Source: Chlamydomonas sphaeroides (lineage: Eukaryota; Chlorophyta; Chlorophyceae; Chlamydomonadales; Chlamydomonadaceae). Taken from it: a DNA stretch of 64,000 bases. Position 1 is the stretch's first letter. The number at the start of each line of letters is the position of its first letter. The stretch is taken from contig BDDC01000081.1 in NCBI GenBank assembly GCA_001662425.1, forward strand, positions 38,581 through 102,580. The letters run 5' to 3'. The translations under genes were made by a program, and so were the position numbers. This document shows positions 36,774 to 50,700 of the stretch, in pieces. Under the pieces are notes generated by a model. The model was not told the DNA's origin and made no database searches. It saw only the letters and a list, made by a program, of their open reading frames with translations.

Positions 36774-38204
36774 GCCGCACAGCGGGCATGCTGCCAGCCC
36801 ATGGCGGCAGTGCGGCGGTGCGCCTCGTATGGCGTGGTGCCCGACAGAGGGGCGCAGCCCCGCGGTGGCGCACGCACGGGCAGGGGTGTTCGGAGATACG
36901 TTAGCGTCGGGGCACCGCAGCGCAGCGCATGCTGCTACGTGCGAATTGCCACCGCCCAGGCCCGTTCTAAATGTGGAGCAGGTTGCAGGGTGCGGGTATG
37001 TTAGCATTGCATCGCACTTCGGTGGGCTGCGGCATGAGTTGGGCGATACAGGATGGCGATAGGGGGCCTGGCGCTTGTTCTTTCACATTCTGGGGGGCAG
37101 CTGCCGGCCCGTCTGCTCGTCTGGCGTGTGCCGTCGCAGGCCGTCTCACAGCGCCTGCCTATTCACGCTGGAGGGCGGCATGACGTGTGTGCTGCAGACA
37201 TGCTGGGGCGGTGATCGAAGCTGTGATGGGCTTGGTAGAGATGCGGGGTTTGTAGGGCAGGAATGCAGGGCGCATTGAGGGGGCAGGAATGGACTGGAAG
37301 TGAGAGACTCTGACACTGGGCAATGGCATTGTGCGGCGTGCAGTATAAAGAACAAGAGCCGGGATAGGCCACAGATCTGAGACTGTACTGCAAGTCGTCA
37401 GCCCTCGTGCAACTCGCGGACCAGCCCGGCTGCCAGAGCGTACGGCCCTCCTCTGTGGCGCATGCTCGCAGCAGCCGGCGGCCCTCGCAATCCTCGCCAG
37501 GGCCCCTCAACTTATGTTGCGCTGGCGTCCCTCGTGCGGTGCCACGCTGCCGACACGTAGGGGCGCACACCCACACCCGCTCGCTCGGTCCTACCCAGCC
37601 ACAACCCGGCGTCCGCGCACCGCGGCCTCGCGCCCGCACCGCCACCACCACCACCACCGCCACCACCACGACCACGACCACCTCCCACCACCACCGCCTC
37701 GCCGCCATACGCCGCGACCCCCTCCACTCGCGCGCTCCACCGCTGCTAGCGGCATCCCTCTGTCCTGTCGTGGCTGCGCTCACGGCACGCGCGGCACGGA
37801 CTGCGCCAGCCGCTCGCAACGCCCCATGCCTGGCAGCTGTGCGGCCACAGCCCCACGCCGGCTGCCCAACCCGCCAGCGAACGCAGCGCCCCCCCCGACC
37901 CCGCCGTGCGCTCACGACACGTGGTGAGGCCCGTGAGGTCGCTATGTTACTAAGCATGTGCCACATACGTGCATAGCCCACGGGATCGAGTCGCAATGCG
38001 CGCGCCACGACGTGCCACGATCCCCCGGGCCCCTTTGGCGGCGGCGCCCGCGCGTTGTCCTAGCTTCCCCCGCTCATGGCACATTCGGGCTCGGGGGAAT
38101 CCGCCTGGAGAACCCACCCATCCCCCAACGTTCAGCAGTCTGCTCGCCGCGCTGCACTGCGCGCCACTCCCGCCCTCCTGCGGCAGCGCCGCCTGGCGAC
38201 CTGC
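36774..38204. other. Intergenic region between convergent genes
   Basis: This 1.4 kb holds the 3' flanks of the glycosyltransferase-like and GH125 genes. A CCACCA-rich simple repeat lies at about 37640-37700. No gene is recognised. Confidence 0.4.
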
Positions 38205-41200
38205 TCACGGCACGTGCGGTATGGACTGCTCCAGCCGGTCATAATAGGCCGGCAGGTCGGGGCCGCCGTTGCGCGGGCGCAGCGACTCGCGGCCCTCGCG
38301 CTCCACGACGCCCTTGAGCCGCAGCTCCTCAGCCGACTGCGGCCGACGGCGAGGACAGGGGAGGCAGGCGGATGTGTTGCCGTGTGAGGGAGGGGATACA
38401 GTGAACTAAGCAAGCCAACTTGAGGGAAGGAGCCAAACCGTAAGCAGACGGGAGAGGCGGCACAGCGCAGCAGCAGCGTGAGGCTCAAGCGACTATACGG
38501 GCCGCAGCCAGGCCAGCGGCTCGGCGCCGGCAGCAGCGCTCGCGGTGCGGCAGCTGCTCGCCGCTGCCAGGGGCCGGCCCCCGCGTCGCGTGCGAGGGCT
38601 TCAGCCCCTGCCACCCGCAGGCCGCACCTTGCTGCAGCTCTGGCCGAAGGTCTGCTCGTAGTAGACCACCAGCATCGTGTTGGCCCACTGGAACAGCGGC
38701 CGCGTGAGCGAGCCCGGGTTGTCCACGTCGTTGCTCTCGTGCATCAGCCCATTGTTGCCCTGCATCTGCAGCAGCTGCCTGCGCGCGAGCAGACAGGCGG
38801 CAGGCGGCAGGCGGCAGCGGCTCAGCGGCAGCGGGCCGCAGCGCGGGCAGCAGCGGGAGGCTCGGCGCTGGGCAGCGCCCTGACCGTGGGGCTTTGTGGG
38901 GGCACGCCAGGCGACCGGCGTGCATGGCTTCGCGGCCGCGCAAACACACGCACACGGCTCCACACCGCCCCTACCTGAACAGCTCGGCGCGCTCCTTAGC
39001 ATCGTTGGTGGTGAGCCCCTGCAGAAGGCGGTAGGTGATGCAGCGGCAGCAGCGGCGTTGACAAGCTGCCTCCGATTCCTCCGCGTCCCCGTGCACGCAA
39101 AGATGCGGTGCCCTCCCTGCGCGGCCCACAGCCGTCGCTCCGGCCCCAGCCGCCAAGCCTCCTCGACCCCGGCCCCGCCTGCATGCCGCGCGCCACGAGC
39201 CCTGCCACCTCGGCCCTCGGCCCTCGGCCCTCGGTCCCCACCAGATGAGCTGCTCAGGGCCCCGCCCCAGCTCTCGTGAGCCGCCCTGCAACCCTCCCCG
39301 ACTCCGCCCCTGGGGCCTGCCCACACCGCCGTGCGGTGCGCCCCGAGCCCGGCCACCTCCGGCCGCACACCACTCGTGGCATCACTCGCGAAGCCCCGCA
39401 GTGCCCCACACTGCGGCCCCCTCTGACGCCCGTCCCACGGCCCCGGGGCCCCCTGCCGCACCTGCATGCAGTGCGCCAGCGACCACACGTAGCGGTGCGG
39501 CGTGTGGGGCGAGCCGCAGCCCTTGAGCACCCGGCCGGCGAAGTAGTGGCTGCGGCGGGCGCGAGCAGCGGAGCACAGGGCGGCGGGGCCAGGACAGGGC
39601 GGGGCGGTGGGTTGAGGAGCAATAGCAGGCGGATGGGTGGCAGCGAGGGGCCGTGCAGTTGGCCGCCCCGCATCTTTGGCGCGGGCCCCTCGCAGGCAGC
39701 ATGCGGCTGGGCGCGTGCGGCCAGTACGAGGGGCGAGAGGCAGCCGGGGCGAGGCAGGGCTGCCGTGCCCAGCCTCACTCTTCAAGGCCGCCCCACCCCC
39801 ACCGCCACCCCATGCTAGCGGGCAGCTGCACCTGTTGGCTGGGCTGAGGATGCGGCGGCGCGTGCGCTGATACACTGCGGGGTCGTAGTGCTTGTAACCC
39901 AGCACGGGCATGGAGAGCAGCGAGGGGATGTTGGGGTCGTCGAAGCTCTCCAGCGCGTTGCCCAACCCGTCCACCTGACGACCGAGGGGCGCGTATTGGG
40001 CCTGGTGAGCTTCATATCATGCAGACATGATCATGGTCTATCAATATAGGTTCTTCAAGCATTAGAGTTCGCCAGGCCGTCCACGTGCCAGGGGCCCGGG
40101 CCCCAGGGGCAGCGCAACAGAGCTGATGCAAAACACGTGTTGCACGCTACTGCACGGCAGCGGCCAAGCGTGGCGGGGATGGGGCGTTGTGTGTGGCGGG
40201 CTCCCGGGCACCTGCCTGCACCTGCCCCGGGGCCGCAGCCCGGGGGCTTAGGTGCTGCCCCTCGACGCCTCCCCACAATCCCGTCCCTCCGAACATGAGC
40301 AGCAGTCCTGCAACCGGCAGCCAACAGCCAACCCTGTGCGACCGCACCTCGTAGGCGTAGATGGTGCCCTCCGCGCCGCCGCCGCGGGGCGTCACCTGGC
40401 CGGCGGGCGGTGGCGGCAGGCCGGGGCCGGGCCAGGGCCGGGCCAGGCAGCATCACAACACCCGCCAAGGCCGCGCCACTTCACATGCCCAAGCGTGGAT
40501 CTTGCATGCGCGGTTCCAGGCAGCCCCTGCGCCGACGGTCCCAAGTCCATGCCGCCCAGGGCCCAGACGCAGCCGCATGCCGAAGTCGCATGCAGCCGCC
40601 AGCACCCCTCCACACCCCTCCACCCCGCACCACGCCGTGCTTCTCGATGCCCTGACGGATGTCGGCCGCCAGGCGCGCGGCGGCGGCGCCCAGCGCGGGG
40701 TCCCGCCACAGCAGCTGGTTGAGCTGCACCAGGCGCTCCAGGGAACCGGCCGCGTACATCTGCACGGGGCGGCGGGGCACGTGTGGGCGCAGCAGCGAGC
40801 GGGGCGGCGCTCGTCGCAGGCGCCAGCGCCCGGCATAGGCCCAGACCGGAAGCAGCGCGGGGCTCCGTCCGCCTGCCAAGCGCCGCGGGACTGCTGGGTC
40901 GCTGCCGACCTCCCTCCCTCCCTCCCTGGCTTCCTCGCTCTCTCCCTTGCGGGCTCACGTTGACTGGGATGTTGAATCCGTAGGTCTGCGGGTCGTCCGA
41001 CGGCCGGAAGCCCGACCAGATCATGCCTGCGAGCGGCGTCACGACGTCGGGGGCCGGGGCCGGGGCGGTGCGCATCCAGCCGGCCGCATTGCGCAGCCCG
41101 CAGGCCCACGCCGCCGCCCAACCCGAGGACAGCCGCTCGGCACGCGGGGAGCCGCTGGCGTCGCGCACTGCGCCACCATTGTACCCCGTGGCCCGCAACG

Positions 41201-43696
41201 CAGGGCAGGGCACGCGTGCCGACACGTATGCGCCTCGGCAGGGCCCCCGGCGAGCCGCAGCCTCCCACTTGACAAGAACCCGCCTCGCCGGCTCTCACCC
41301 GTGAACTTGCTCTCGGCGCCTGCGCGGTGGGGTGGCGAGCGGCGCCACAGGCACGCGCATCAGCCGTCAGCTGCCTGCTGTCAGGCCCGAACACGCCGCG
41401 GCCGGTGCTGCGGCCGCAACGCAACGCACCCTTGCCGTCGCGCGGCAGCTCGGCGTAGCGGTAGGGCGAGCGCTCCTCGTGGTGCTGCTCCGTGGTCCAG
41501 GTGTCGACCATGAGCGCCGCGGCGTCGTGGATGAGCGTGCTGCGGGCAAGGCAGGGGCCGGCGGGGGGAATGAATGGGGCACGGCAGCCGTGTCGCGGGC
41601 ATGGACCGGAAGCAGCACGGCATGAGGGTTGTGAGAGTTGGGAGGGTTGTGAGAACCTGAGAAGGGAGGGTGTACATAGGGGCGTAGTGGCCGCAGCATC
41701 AGGGTTGGGGCTCAACTAGCGCGCTCAACCGTGGGGCGCGCTGGGGGCAGTCGGGAGGAAGGCAGGACGTAAAAGCAAGGCGGCGGTGGTGGTTCGCAGG
41801 GGAGCCGCCTCCCAGGCGGGCGCTTGTCGGCCGCACCTGTTGAGGAAGGAGCCCGCGCCCCACAGCGCGCCCGGGGTGGAGGCGTAGTTCCAGAGCAGGT
41901 TGATGAAGTAGGCGCCGCTGCGCGTGGCGGTCGAGGGTCAGGGTTGGGGTTGCGTTGGGGGCCAGGCATGGGTTGGGATGCGGGGCCAACGTGTGCGGTG
42001 CACAACCGTATAACTCAACAGCTGGCCCGTGGCGGCAGGCGACTATGCCAGGGCGCGGCGCCGCCGCCGCGTTGCGCTCACAATGGAGTGGCTATGTGTC
42101 TTGCAGAGGCGCGAGGACCTGTGCCGCAGTGCGCAGCGGGCTTACCTGTCGACCTCGAAGTTACGGGTCGCGATCCAGCCTCCGCGGCCGATCTGGCGCT
42201 CAAACTTGCCGATGCGGTCCACCTTGATCCAGTCCCTGGGCGCAGCGGATGGACAGCGGCACAGTTGGCGCGGGGTGGGCATATGATGGTTGTAGGTTGC
42301 GAGAGCAGTGTCAAAGATCCGCGCGGGGTTGGGGTCCGGCCAAGCGCAGGCCCCCAGCACGGCAGGCTGCACCCAGGCGCCCCGCCACATGCAGCGGTCG
42401 CCCAGCTGTGTGCAGCGCGGTGCGGACATGCGCCGCACCCGCCCCCCGGCCGACCCACTTGCGGAAGGAGTTGGCCCAGGGGTCGGAGAGGATGAAGTAG
42501 GCCTGGGGAAGCGGGGGCCGCGGGGCAGGCGCTGGCCAGCCGTGCCAGCCGAAGAGAGGGGCTTGGGCGCAGTTGCTGCAGACCCGGGGCGTCCGGCTGC
42601 CTGCCTTGAGCAGCACCTCCATGCACGGACCTGTGTTACACGCCATGCCGCTTTGGCAAACATCGGCGGCATGGCGCCAAACCCGGCCGGGCCGTTGCGT
42701 GTGTAGGAGGCCAGAGGGCAGCGGTCCCTGCCTGCGGCCCAGCTGTCGCTGTTGCGGCCCTACCTGGGTGCGGATGGCGCCCTCGATCACGGGCCGCAGC
42801 ACCGGGTGCTCCGCCAGGCGGGGCAGGTACACAGCCAGCTGCACGCTGCCGTCCCGGAGCCACTCGTCCGGTATGTCGCCTGGTGAGCACGCAGGCAAGG
42901 CAACAGGGCTTCGCGGGCGGAGAAGTGTGTTGCGTGCCGCGTTGGGCATCTCGCGCCCATGCCGGGTGCGTGCGTAAGAGCTGTCCCCCCAGGCGTGGCT
43001 GTGAACATGGCGCAGGACTGTTGCGCTGACCAGTATCGAATGTTGGCTGAGCATCGCACCCGTGGCGACGAACACGCTCTCGCCGATGCCGCGGACCTCC
43101 ATGGATTGCGTGATGGTCTGGTGCAGGCAGCGGCCGCACAGCGCCGTCAGCTCCTCTGCCGGAGGCAAGGGCGGGCGGTAGGCGCAGCTGATTCGGGCGC
43201 GACAAACACCGACACCGCTGAGAAGCGGCCAGCGGAAAGGAGCGCCATACCACCCACCCATCTTGCTTGCCGTCAGCTCCTGCTTCACAGCGGCGGCCAG
43301 CTTGGCATCAAACCCCAGTGTTCCAGCGGCCCAGACCTCAGGGGACTGTCCGGTCAGGGACGGCCAAGCAGCTGCGCTGCCGAAGAGGGGATCGGCCGGG
43401 TTATACCCCGACAGCGAGCCCACAGGCTCCGGTTTGACGGCCGCAATCTGCATCACATTGCTGGCTAGCGTTGAAGATGCTCCGCTGGTCGTGCTGGACG
43501 CCTGGGCCGACACCTGCTCAACGAGCTTGCGGATGGTCTGTTCCTGCTGCTGTGCCGACACCTGTTGCTCTGCCAAGTTTGATATGCTATGATTGTGATG
43601 AAGCATGAGATAGATTACAACCCACACGTTCACTGCGAGCGAGAATAGCAGAGGTAGCGAGCCTTGCCATCTCGGTTTGCTTGCTGCCCCTCTCAT
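38205..43696 (-). CDS. GH125 family exo-alpha-1,6-mannosidase, membrane-anchored
   Basis: Metal-independent glycoside hydrolase family 125; characterised members remove terminal alpha-1,6-linked mannose. Start ATG 43696 (MRGAASKPRWQG), then an anchor (SLPLLFSLAVNVWVVIYLML) and a Gln/Ser-rich stalk, so it is probably a Golgi or secretory type II protein. About 15 exons follow the family in order: ESVFVATGDIPDEWLRDGSV (43.1-42.8 kb), AYFILSDPWANSFRKW, DWIKVDRIGKFERQIGRGGW, GAYFINLLWNYASTPGALWG, DTWTTEQHHEERSPYRYAEL, MIWSGFRPSDDPQTYGFNIP (41.0 kb), MYAAGSLERLVQLNQLLW, GTIYAYEVDGLGNALESFDD, NIPSLLSMPVLGYKHYDP, LKGCGSPHTPHRYVWSLAHC, NNGLMHESNDVDNPGSLTRP with FQWAN, and a last exon ending YDRLEQSIPHVP. 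The WLRD, SGFRPSDD, DGLGN, SPHTP and MHES blocks, which include the likely acid and base residues, are intact. Confidence 0.93.
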
Positions 43697-44769
43697 GATG
43701 TTGGTTAAGAGCACAGTGATCTGCGCAGTGAAGAACGTGCTGTTTTACGATAACGGGTGAGTACGACGCGTTGCACCCGACACGCAGGCCTTGCCGTGTG
43801 CGGCAACACAGGTACTCAGGGGTGCCCAGCCCCTGCCCAAATCGATCCTGCCCCTAATCCATTCTAACCCTCTTCATCTCCGGTTCCACCGAGGCATGAT
43901 GGGATTGTATGCAGCATCTGTTGCTGCGCTCTGGTGACCTCGGCGGCGGTCATGCTGGGCCATGCCCCCCCCCCATCCCCCCTCTCCGCTGCCGGTGCAG
44001 GCCGAGCGCAGGCCCTTGCGTTGCCCCCGTACGCAGTGCTCACGGGTCCCCCCTGTCCACGCCGTTTGCAAGCACCGGATTCCGGGAATGGCCGTCGCAT
44101 GGTGGTCAACTCGGCCTGCGCCCGTTGGCGGCCGCCATGCTGGGCCTCACGGCCGTCTCCCCCACCCAGAACTTACGTTGGCGGCCGCCCTCTGCGCTTA
44201 GCTGCCATAGCGCAGGCGGCCCTGCGGACTTCAAATTCTGTGTCTTGTTTGCATCTTTACCGTGACAACGCTGGTAATTTACTGAAAGCTTACACGACGT
44301 CAAAACGCATTCTTCCAGCCCGCATGCGCTGGTTAGTTGAATCTCACACCCACTCGAGTGCTGCTGAGCAGTCTGCCGTCTCCGCAGCCTACACCAGCCA
44401 TTTTCGGTATCCTTTATTGGGTCAACAGCTCTCCGTCGCGGCCTCATCCACTCTCAGCTGCCAGACGTGCACGCGCCCGCACGCGGCGCGGGCGTTGGTG
44501 CACAACCCGACACTCTCAATTCGAGGAGAACACCATACACTTGGCAGGCATTGCTACGCACGACATCGAGCCCACATCACAGCAGTGCGAGCCTCGGCTT
44601 TCCCAGGCAGTCCGCATGCCACGGCCTCTGTCAGGAGGCGCCGGCGGCCGCCGCCAAGCCAGATCCAATGCTGAGCCACATCGCCACATCTCCGCCACGT
44701 AAACGCACCAAGAACAGTGCTGCCGATGTCACACACACAGGCCCCATGCGCATGCACTTCTTTGTCAAT
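43697..44769. other. Intergenic region upstream of GH125
   Basis: No gene is seen. TTACA at 44290-44294 (TGTAA on the minus strand) lies 476 bases after the kinase stop and is a plausible poly(A) signal. The rest should hold the GH125 promoter. Confidence 0.45.
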
Positions 44770-47700
44770 TTATTCGCCAGCTGCTTCACGCTCCGTCAGG
44801 ATTGACCCCAGCTCCTTGGCGACCTCAGCCGCTGCCAGCCGCCGGCGCGGCTCGTGCTCCCAGCACAGCTCGATGAGCTTGCGCACGCGCGGCGGACAGC
44901 GCTCCGAGCTCAAGCCCTCCAGCGGCAGCCGCTCCCGCGATATCGTGACCTACAGCAGCCAGGGACAGGAAGATGCGCGAGCTTCACGGCTGAAGCTCGC
45001 CTGCCATATGAATCGGCACGGGCGCCAGCCGCAGGTTCAGCGCGGCCCAGGGAGACACTCGCCCACAGCTTTCCACGCGGCCAGAGCTGCCCGTTATCGC
45101 CTGGCTTCGCCCTAGGTCGCGGCCCAGCCGCGAGCCTCGACCTGCGGGCCGCCTGTAGCATTGAGCGTGCTCCACGCAGCTGCCCTCTGCACCCCGCGCC
45201 CCACCCCCGCAGCGGCACTCCTGCCTGGCGCACCGGTTCCTGGGTCCCCGGCTGCGGGCCCGCCCCACCCCTGCGGGCCACTCCCACGCCGGCCTTGCCT
45301 AAACTGCTGCCCGCTGCACCCCGACCCCACTCTGGCAACGTCCCCAGCGCCCCCATCGCGGGCCCGCCTCACCTTGTATGCGACCTCAACCATGGTGAGG
45401 CCCTTCCATGGGTGCTCCCCCGTGAGCATCACCCACAGGCACACGCCGAAGCTGCGGGGGCGGCGGGCGCACCGCACGGCGCAGCCAGGGCAGGGCGGCA
45501 GCGGCCAGCCGTAAGCGCCACGATGAGTCACGCGCGCGTACCGTACCAGCTCTACGGGTTCTTCTGCTGCGCCCCCAATGCAACGACGACCCCGCACGGC
45601 AGCCCTTCGCAGAACAGCCCAGCCTAGAGCGCGCAGCGCGCCGTGCGGGCGCTTGCCTGTACACATCCACGTGGTGCGACAGCGTGTAGTTGCGCACGTC
45701 AAAGGTCTCGGGCGCCATGTAGGCGGGCGTGCCCGCCTGCGAGGGAGCAGCGGCGGTGGCGGTGGGGGTGGGCAGCAGCTAGGGCTGCAGGGCAAGCCGG
45801 GCGGCCGACGACAAGCCCCGGCCGCACCTCGGGGTGCTTGGTGATGAGCACCGTGCAGCGCAGCCGGCTGACGCCGAAGTCCGTCAGCTTAGCCACGGGT
45901 CGCTCGCCGTTGGGATTGCTGATGAGGATGTTGGCGGGCTGCGGAAGGGCGGGGGCCGGGGGCAGAGGATCGGTCACCTAAGCCAGGGGCAAGGGTCCGC
46001 AAGCATAGCCACGAAGCGGTCGCCGAGTTGGTTGCTGATGAAGAGGATGGCGGCGGGCTGCGGCTGAGTGATCATTTCTGCTGGCGTCCGTTGATCCATG
46101 CCAGCTCGCAACATTCTCCAATAGGCGCTGCCTCCAGAGGCTTTCCTGCCGCGCACCATCAGCCTACCAACCTTGAGGTCTCGATGCAGGATGGTGGGGT
46201 GCTGTGGCCGCAGGAGGAGCAGCACGTAGGCGTGTGGTAAAAGCGCCATAAGCGCCGGCAGGCATGCCCCGGCAGTGCGGCCCACCTCCCGGCTGCGGCC
46301 CACCTCCCAGCTGCTGCCCTACCAGGTACTCCAGCCCTCGCGCCATGTCCAGCGCGATGTGCAGCACCTGCCCAAGGAGCCGCAGGCAATGCAATAGCAG
46401 GCCAAGGGTTGCGGCCGCAGGGCGCTCCGGCGTGGCATCAGGACCACTGAGCCCACTCAGCAGGGGCGTGACGGAGCGGCCATGCCCTGTCAGCCCCCTG
46501 TCGCCTAGGCTACAGGCTGCCGGCGTTCCTGCGCCAGCCTCGCCCCGTCAGGCGCACCGTGCGGAGAGGCAGCAACTCGCCCGGCTTGCCGTACACCATC
46601 CTCTGCGCGGCAGCACCGGCAGCGGCTCTGGTCAGCAATGCAGCGCCGGCTCTCGTACCGCGTCGCACGCTACCTGCCCGCATCACCGTCCTCCGGCCCA
46701 GCCCCGGGGCCCACTTGCCTCGAGGCTGGTCTCCATGAGCTCCATAACGAGCAGCATGCGGGGCGGCTGCACACACGCCGCAATGAGCCGGACCTGTGGC
46801 CAGCAGGGAGTGAGCGGCTGAGTGCAGCCAATTAGGGGTGGGACCCGAGTTTGCGACGCGTGCGCTCGCGCGTGCTGACGGAGACGCGCTCGCAGTGCGC
46901 ATGGCTGGGCTGTCGCGCACTTTAGGGTCCCTATCCGCCGGCTGCGCGGCCCCCGCCCGTGCTCGCGCGCGGCGCGGCACGGCGCACGCACCACGTTGGG
47001 GTGGCAGCAGCGGCCAAGCACCTCCACCTGCGAGGGACCACGGGGGAGCGTGCGGAGGGGCTGACGGCATGCAAGTGTGCTGGTCGCTTGCCCGACCCCA
47101 GACGCGTGAAGCCCTCGCAGCCCGGCAGAAGCTGGCGGCGTGCGACGCTACCCCTCGGCCCCAGTCTGCAGCACGCCCCACCTCCTGAGCGAAGCTGGCT
47201 CGGAGGTGCTCCACGGGCGCGCCGTCCTCGAACACGTCGCGCATGACCTTGACAGCGACCTTCTCGCCCGTGGCTGCGGGGCGCGGAGACCACGTGCATG
47301 TGCACGACAGCTAGGCTCAGTTCGGCGTACAAGGATCAACCACAGCGACAAGGGCCGTAGACCTAACACCAGCGTCGAGCGGCAGCGCATGCGGAAGCAG
47401 TACGCCCTGGCCACCCAGGCCGGCCCATGCGCCCTGCTCCTAGGGCGCAGCCCCACCTGCCCACACGCCCTCATAGACCTGCGTGGCAGCAGGCACAACC
47501 AAATCAACACATAGATCGTGGCCAACACCACATGCTCAACAGCACGGCACGAGGCGAAGTGATGAGATGAGATACCTGGCGCGAAGGCGGGCTCGTGCGC
47601 CGGGTTGGGCTGCAGCGCCTGACGCGAGCTGGGCCCCTGCTCACCCGGCCGAAGGCGCCCTTGCCCAGAACCGTGGTCATAAGCTTGACCTCGTTCACCG

Positions 47701-50700
47701 CCGCGTCACCCAGAGCCAGGTCCGGCCGTGGGGGCGTGAGGGCGGTCACGACGACGTGCTCGTCCTCAGGGTATCCCTGATTCAGCGCGTCCGACCTGGC
47801 GTCTGCGTTACTGGTCGTGTCGGAGCGAGACGGAGGACCGGTGCCCATGGACCGGGCCGCGTAGCTGGCAGCCCTGCCCTGGCCGGCACCGGAGCGCGAC
47901 GCTGCGGGAAGTCATGGTGAGAGCGTCGACGGTGGGCGTGGACGTCAGGCCACGGACACGGTCGGGGGCAGCGGAAAGTGCATCTGCAATGCCGTCATTC
48001 ACTCACCCTCTACTGAGGGCCCGCCGGAAGAGGAGGGGGCTACCCTCGGCGGCGGCGCGCCCGCCGCCATGCCGGCCGCGCCGTATGAGGCGGATGTTCC
48101 ACCTCGCGAGTCCGCCAGCAGAGAAGGTGTGGCGTGGCTGCGGTTGGCGTCCATTGGACCGGCGCTGCCGTCGGCGTACGCAGCCAGGCCCGTGCCCATG
48201 ACGGACAGGCTCCCGGTGCCCGATGACAGGAAGCCGCTGGGCCGCGTGCTGAGCTTGCCGTGCAGGTCGCCGGCTGCTCGTGGCGCCGAGGTGCAAGCCA
48301 GTCCGTTGGCCTTGTCCCCGAGGCCCGCATCCACCACGATGGCACACTCGGCGGTCGTCGTGTCCGACGTGCCCTCGACGCTGCGAGGAGGGGCGTGGTC
48401 AAGGATGTGGCCACATCCACGGCAGCACAGGATGCCAAACCACGTCTGCAGTAAGCTCGCCTGCCGCAGGCTGGTCGCTGCAGCCGAGCACGGCCGCCAC
48501 GCAACACGCACCTGGGCTTGCCCGCGTGGCGGTCAGCCGCGCGCCTGCGCCTGCGCAGCAGCAGCCACACAGATGCCCCAACGATAGCCAGCAGGGCGAC
48601 ACCTGCGACAGGCGAGCAGCGGTGGGGACGGGCCGCCTTGAGCGCCAGTAAGGCAGGGTCAGGCAGGGTCAGGCACCAAGCGGCCAGCCGCCGTAAGCAG
48701 GGCCTCGATTCCCCCGCTCGCGGGCTCACCCCCAAGCGCGCCAGCTAGAGCCGCCGCCAGGACGTTTCGGTTGCTGCCGCCGCCTCCGTCGGCCCCGGTG
48801 TCCCGGCCCGAGGTGCCGGCCGCCGTCGCATTGGGCTTGGCCCAGGGGAGCTCGTTGGCGCCGGCCGTCGAGCTGCTGCCGTTGCGCGTTGGCTGCAGCA
48901 GGGACAGCGCGCAGCCCAGCGGTTCCAGCTGCTGGATGCAGGCCAGAGACATGGCGTTGGCGCTGCGGGCACGGGCAGGGCACAGGGGGTTGAGCTGCGG
49001 GCGTGCAGGCTGCCCCTGCCCTGGCCTATGTCGCCGAGCTTTCCTGCACTGCCCTGCTTGACACGACCAGAGCCCGACCCACATCATGCGCCGAGGCCCC
49101 ATAGCCGTGCACCGCGCACCCAGCGACACGGTAGCCCACCGAGCACCCCACGCCCCCATCGCTCCCCTGAACTCGTCTGGCGCGAGAACCTCACACACCA
49201 GGAGCAAGCCATGACCCTCCCAGACACCGCCTGTGCTGCGACAGCCCGCCACGTGCGTCTCGTTGCCGCCATCAGCGCCCGACCCACATGCGATACCTCA
49301 CCAAACGCGCCACGTCCCCAACGCCCTGCCTGTGCCCCAACCCCTCCGACCTACCACAGGTACGTCACATTGCGCAGCCACACCAGGTAATTGTTGGGCA
49401 CCAGGCGGCCGTACTGGCTGTCGACGTCCATGCCCGCAAAGCCCAGGTCGTAGAACACGCCGCGGTCGGCCCAGCAGCGCTGCGGCAGCGGCGGCTGCAG
49501 CAGCCCGTCACGGCTGGGCTGGCTGAGCCCGGTGGCGTTGGTGCAGTTGCCCTGCGGCATGCCCAGCACCGCCTTCTGCGTGCCACGCAGGACCGCTGGG
49601 CGCGGGGCGGTGCCCACGGACTGCAGCCACACGTCCTAGGGCGGCAACGTTACGGGCGGGCGTGGAAGGCAGCCGTGAGCGGTCGGCCAAGGCCACGGCT
49701 GGGGTAGTGGGCAGCGGGTGCGCCTAGAAGCGACAGCAAGCCCAGCGCAGCAGGTACGCACCCGTGGGAAGCACACGCCTGCAGCAGGCGGTGGGGCGGC
49801 AGTGGGGAAGGGGACCGGGTTGTGAGTAGTGAGAGCGGCAGCCCGAGGGTGCCGCGGGCTCAGCGCTTGCTTGCCTGCCTCAGGCCGCCCAGCACTCACT
49901 GTACAAAACTATCGTCTCGTTGTGCAGCAACAAGCCGGGCGGGCTGCTCGGGCTGGGGAGCAGCGTGGGCGCCGCGAGGTCGAAGCCAGGGGCCTGACAG
50001 CGGGACAACGGAACAGAAGGGGGGTCGGCGGGTCGGCAGGTCGGCAGGTGCACGGAATGCCGCCTTGGTTTGCGTAAAAGCGTAACCGCAGCCGTACACG
50101 CTGTGCGTATTAAGGCTGTAGCGGGATGGGCCACGAGAAACCAGGATAGGGGACGCGTATCAACGAGCCAGAAGCTGGGGCCCTCGCTTTTGTCAGCAGC
50201 AGCAGGAGGCAAGCCAGCGGGACGCCCTTGGGCGCCTGCGACGCCGGCTATCAGTAAGACTGGCATCAAGACTGGCCTTCAAAGACCTCCCGGTTCGGGA
50301 GAGATAGCTCGGTGTGCTTCATGGACAAAAGGGCTGGGGGGCCCACTAGCCATGGGGAGCGGGCCTGGTTGAAGCCGAGGCTTGGGCGGCGCAGAGAGCC
50401 CCGGGCCCAGGGCAGCTTCTGCGCTGTTGTGCGCTGCCGGTCGGCATTTGGGCTGGGCTGTGATTGACGCTGGTCAGAACATGTCAATCAATCTCAGTCG
50501 CCAGCCCTGATCTAGCCCTGCCCAGGTCACAGCCTAGCGCACGAGCCCCGCTGGAGCTCGGGTTAGCGCCAGTCCGCACCTGGGTGATCAGGCCGCTCCG
50601 AAACTCCCCCACCACCAGATGCCGCGCCTGAAGTGTGACTCCACTTCCTAGGCGTATCTGCGAAGAGTACCAGGCAGGAGGGGTTGTTCAGGGAAGGGCT

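Noticed and set aside
37640..37700. CCACCA-rich stretch as a His/Pro repeat protein
   Set aside because: Simple-sequence repeat in an intergenic region without a coding context.
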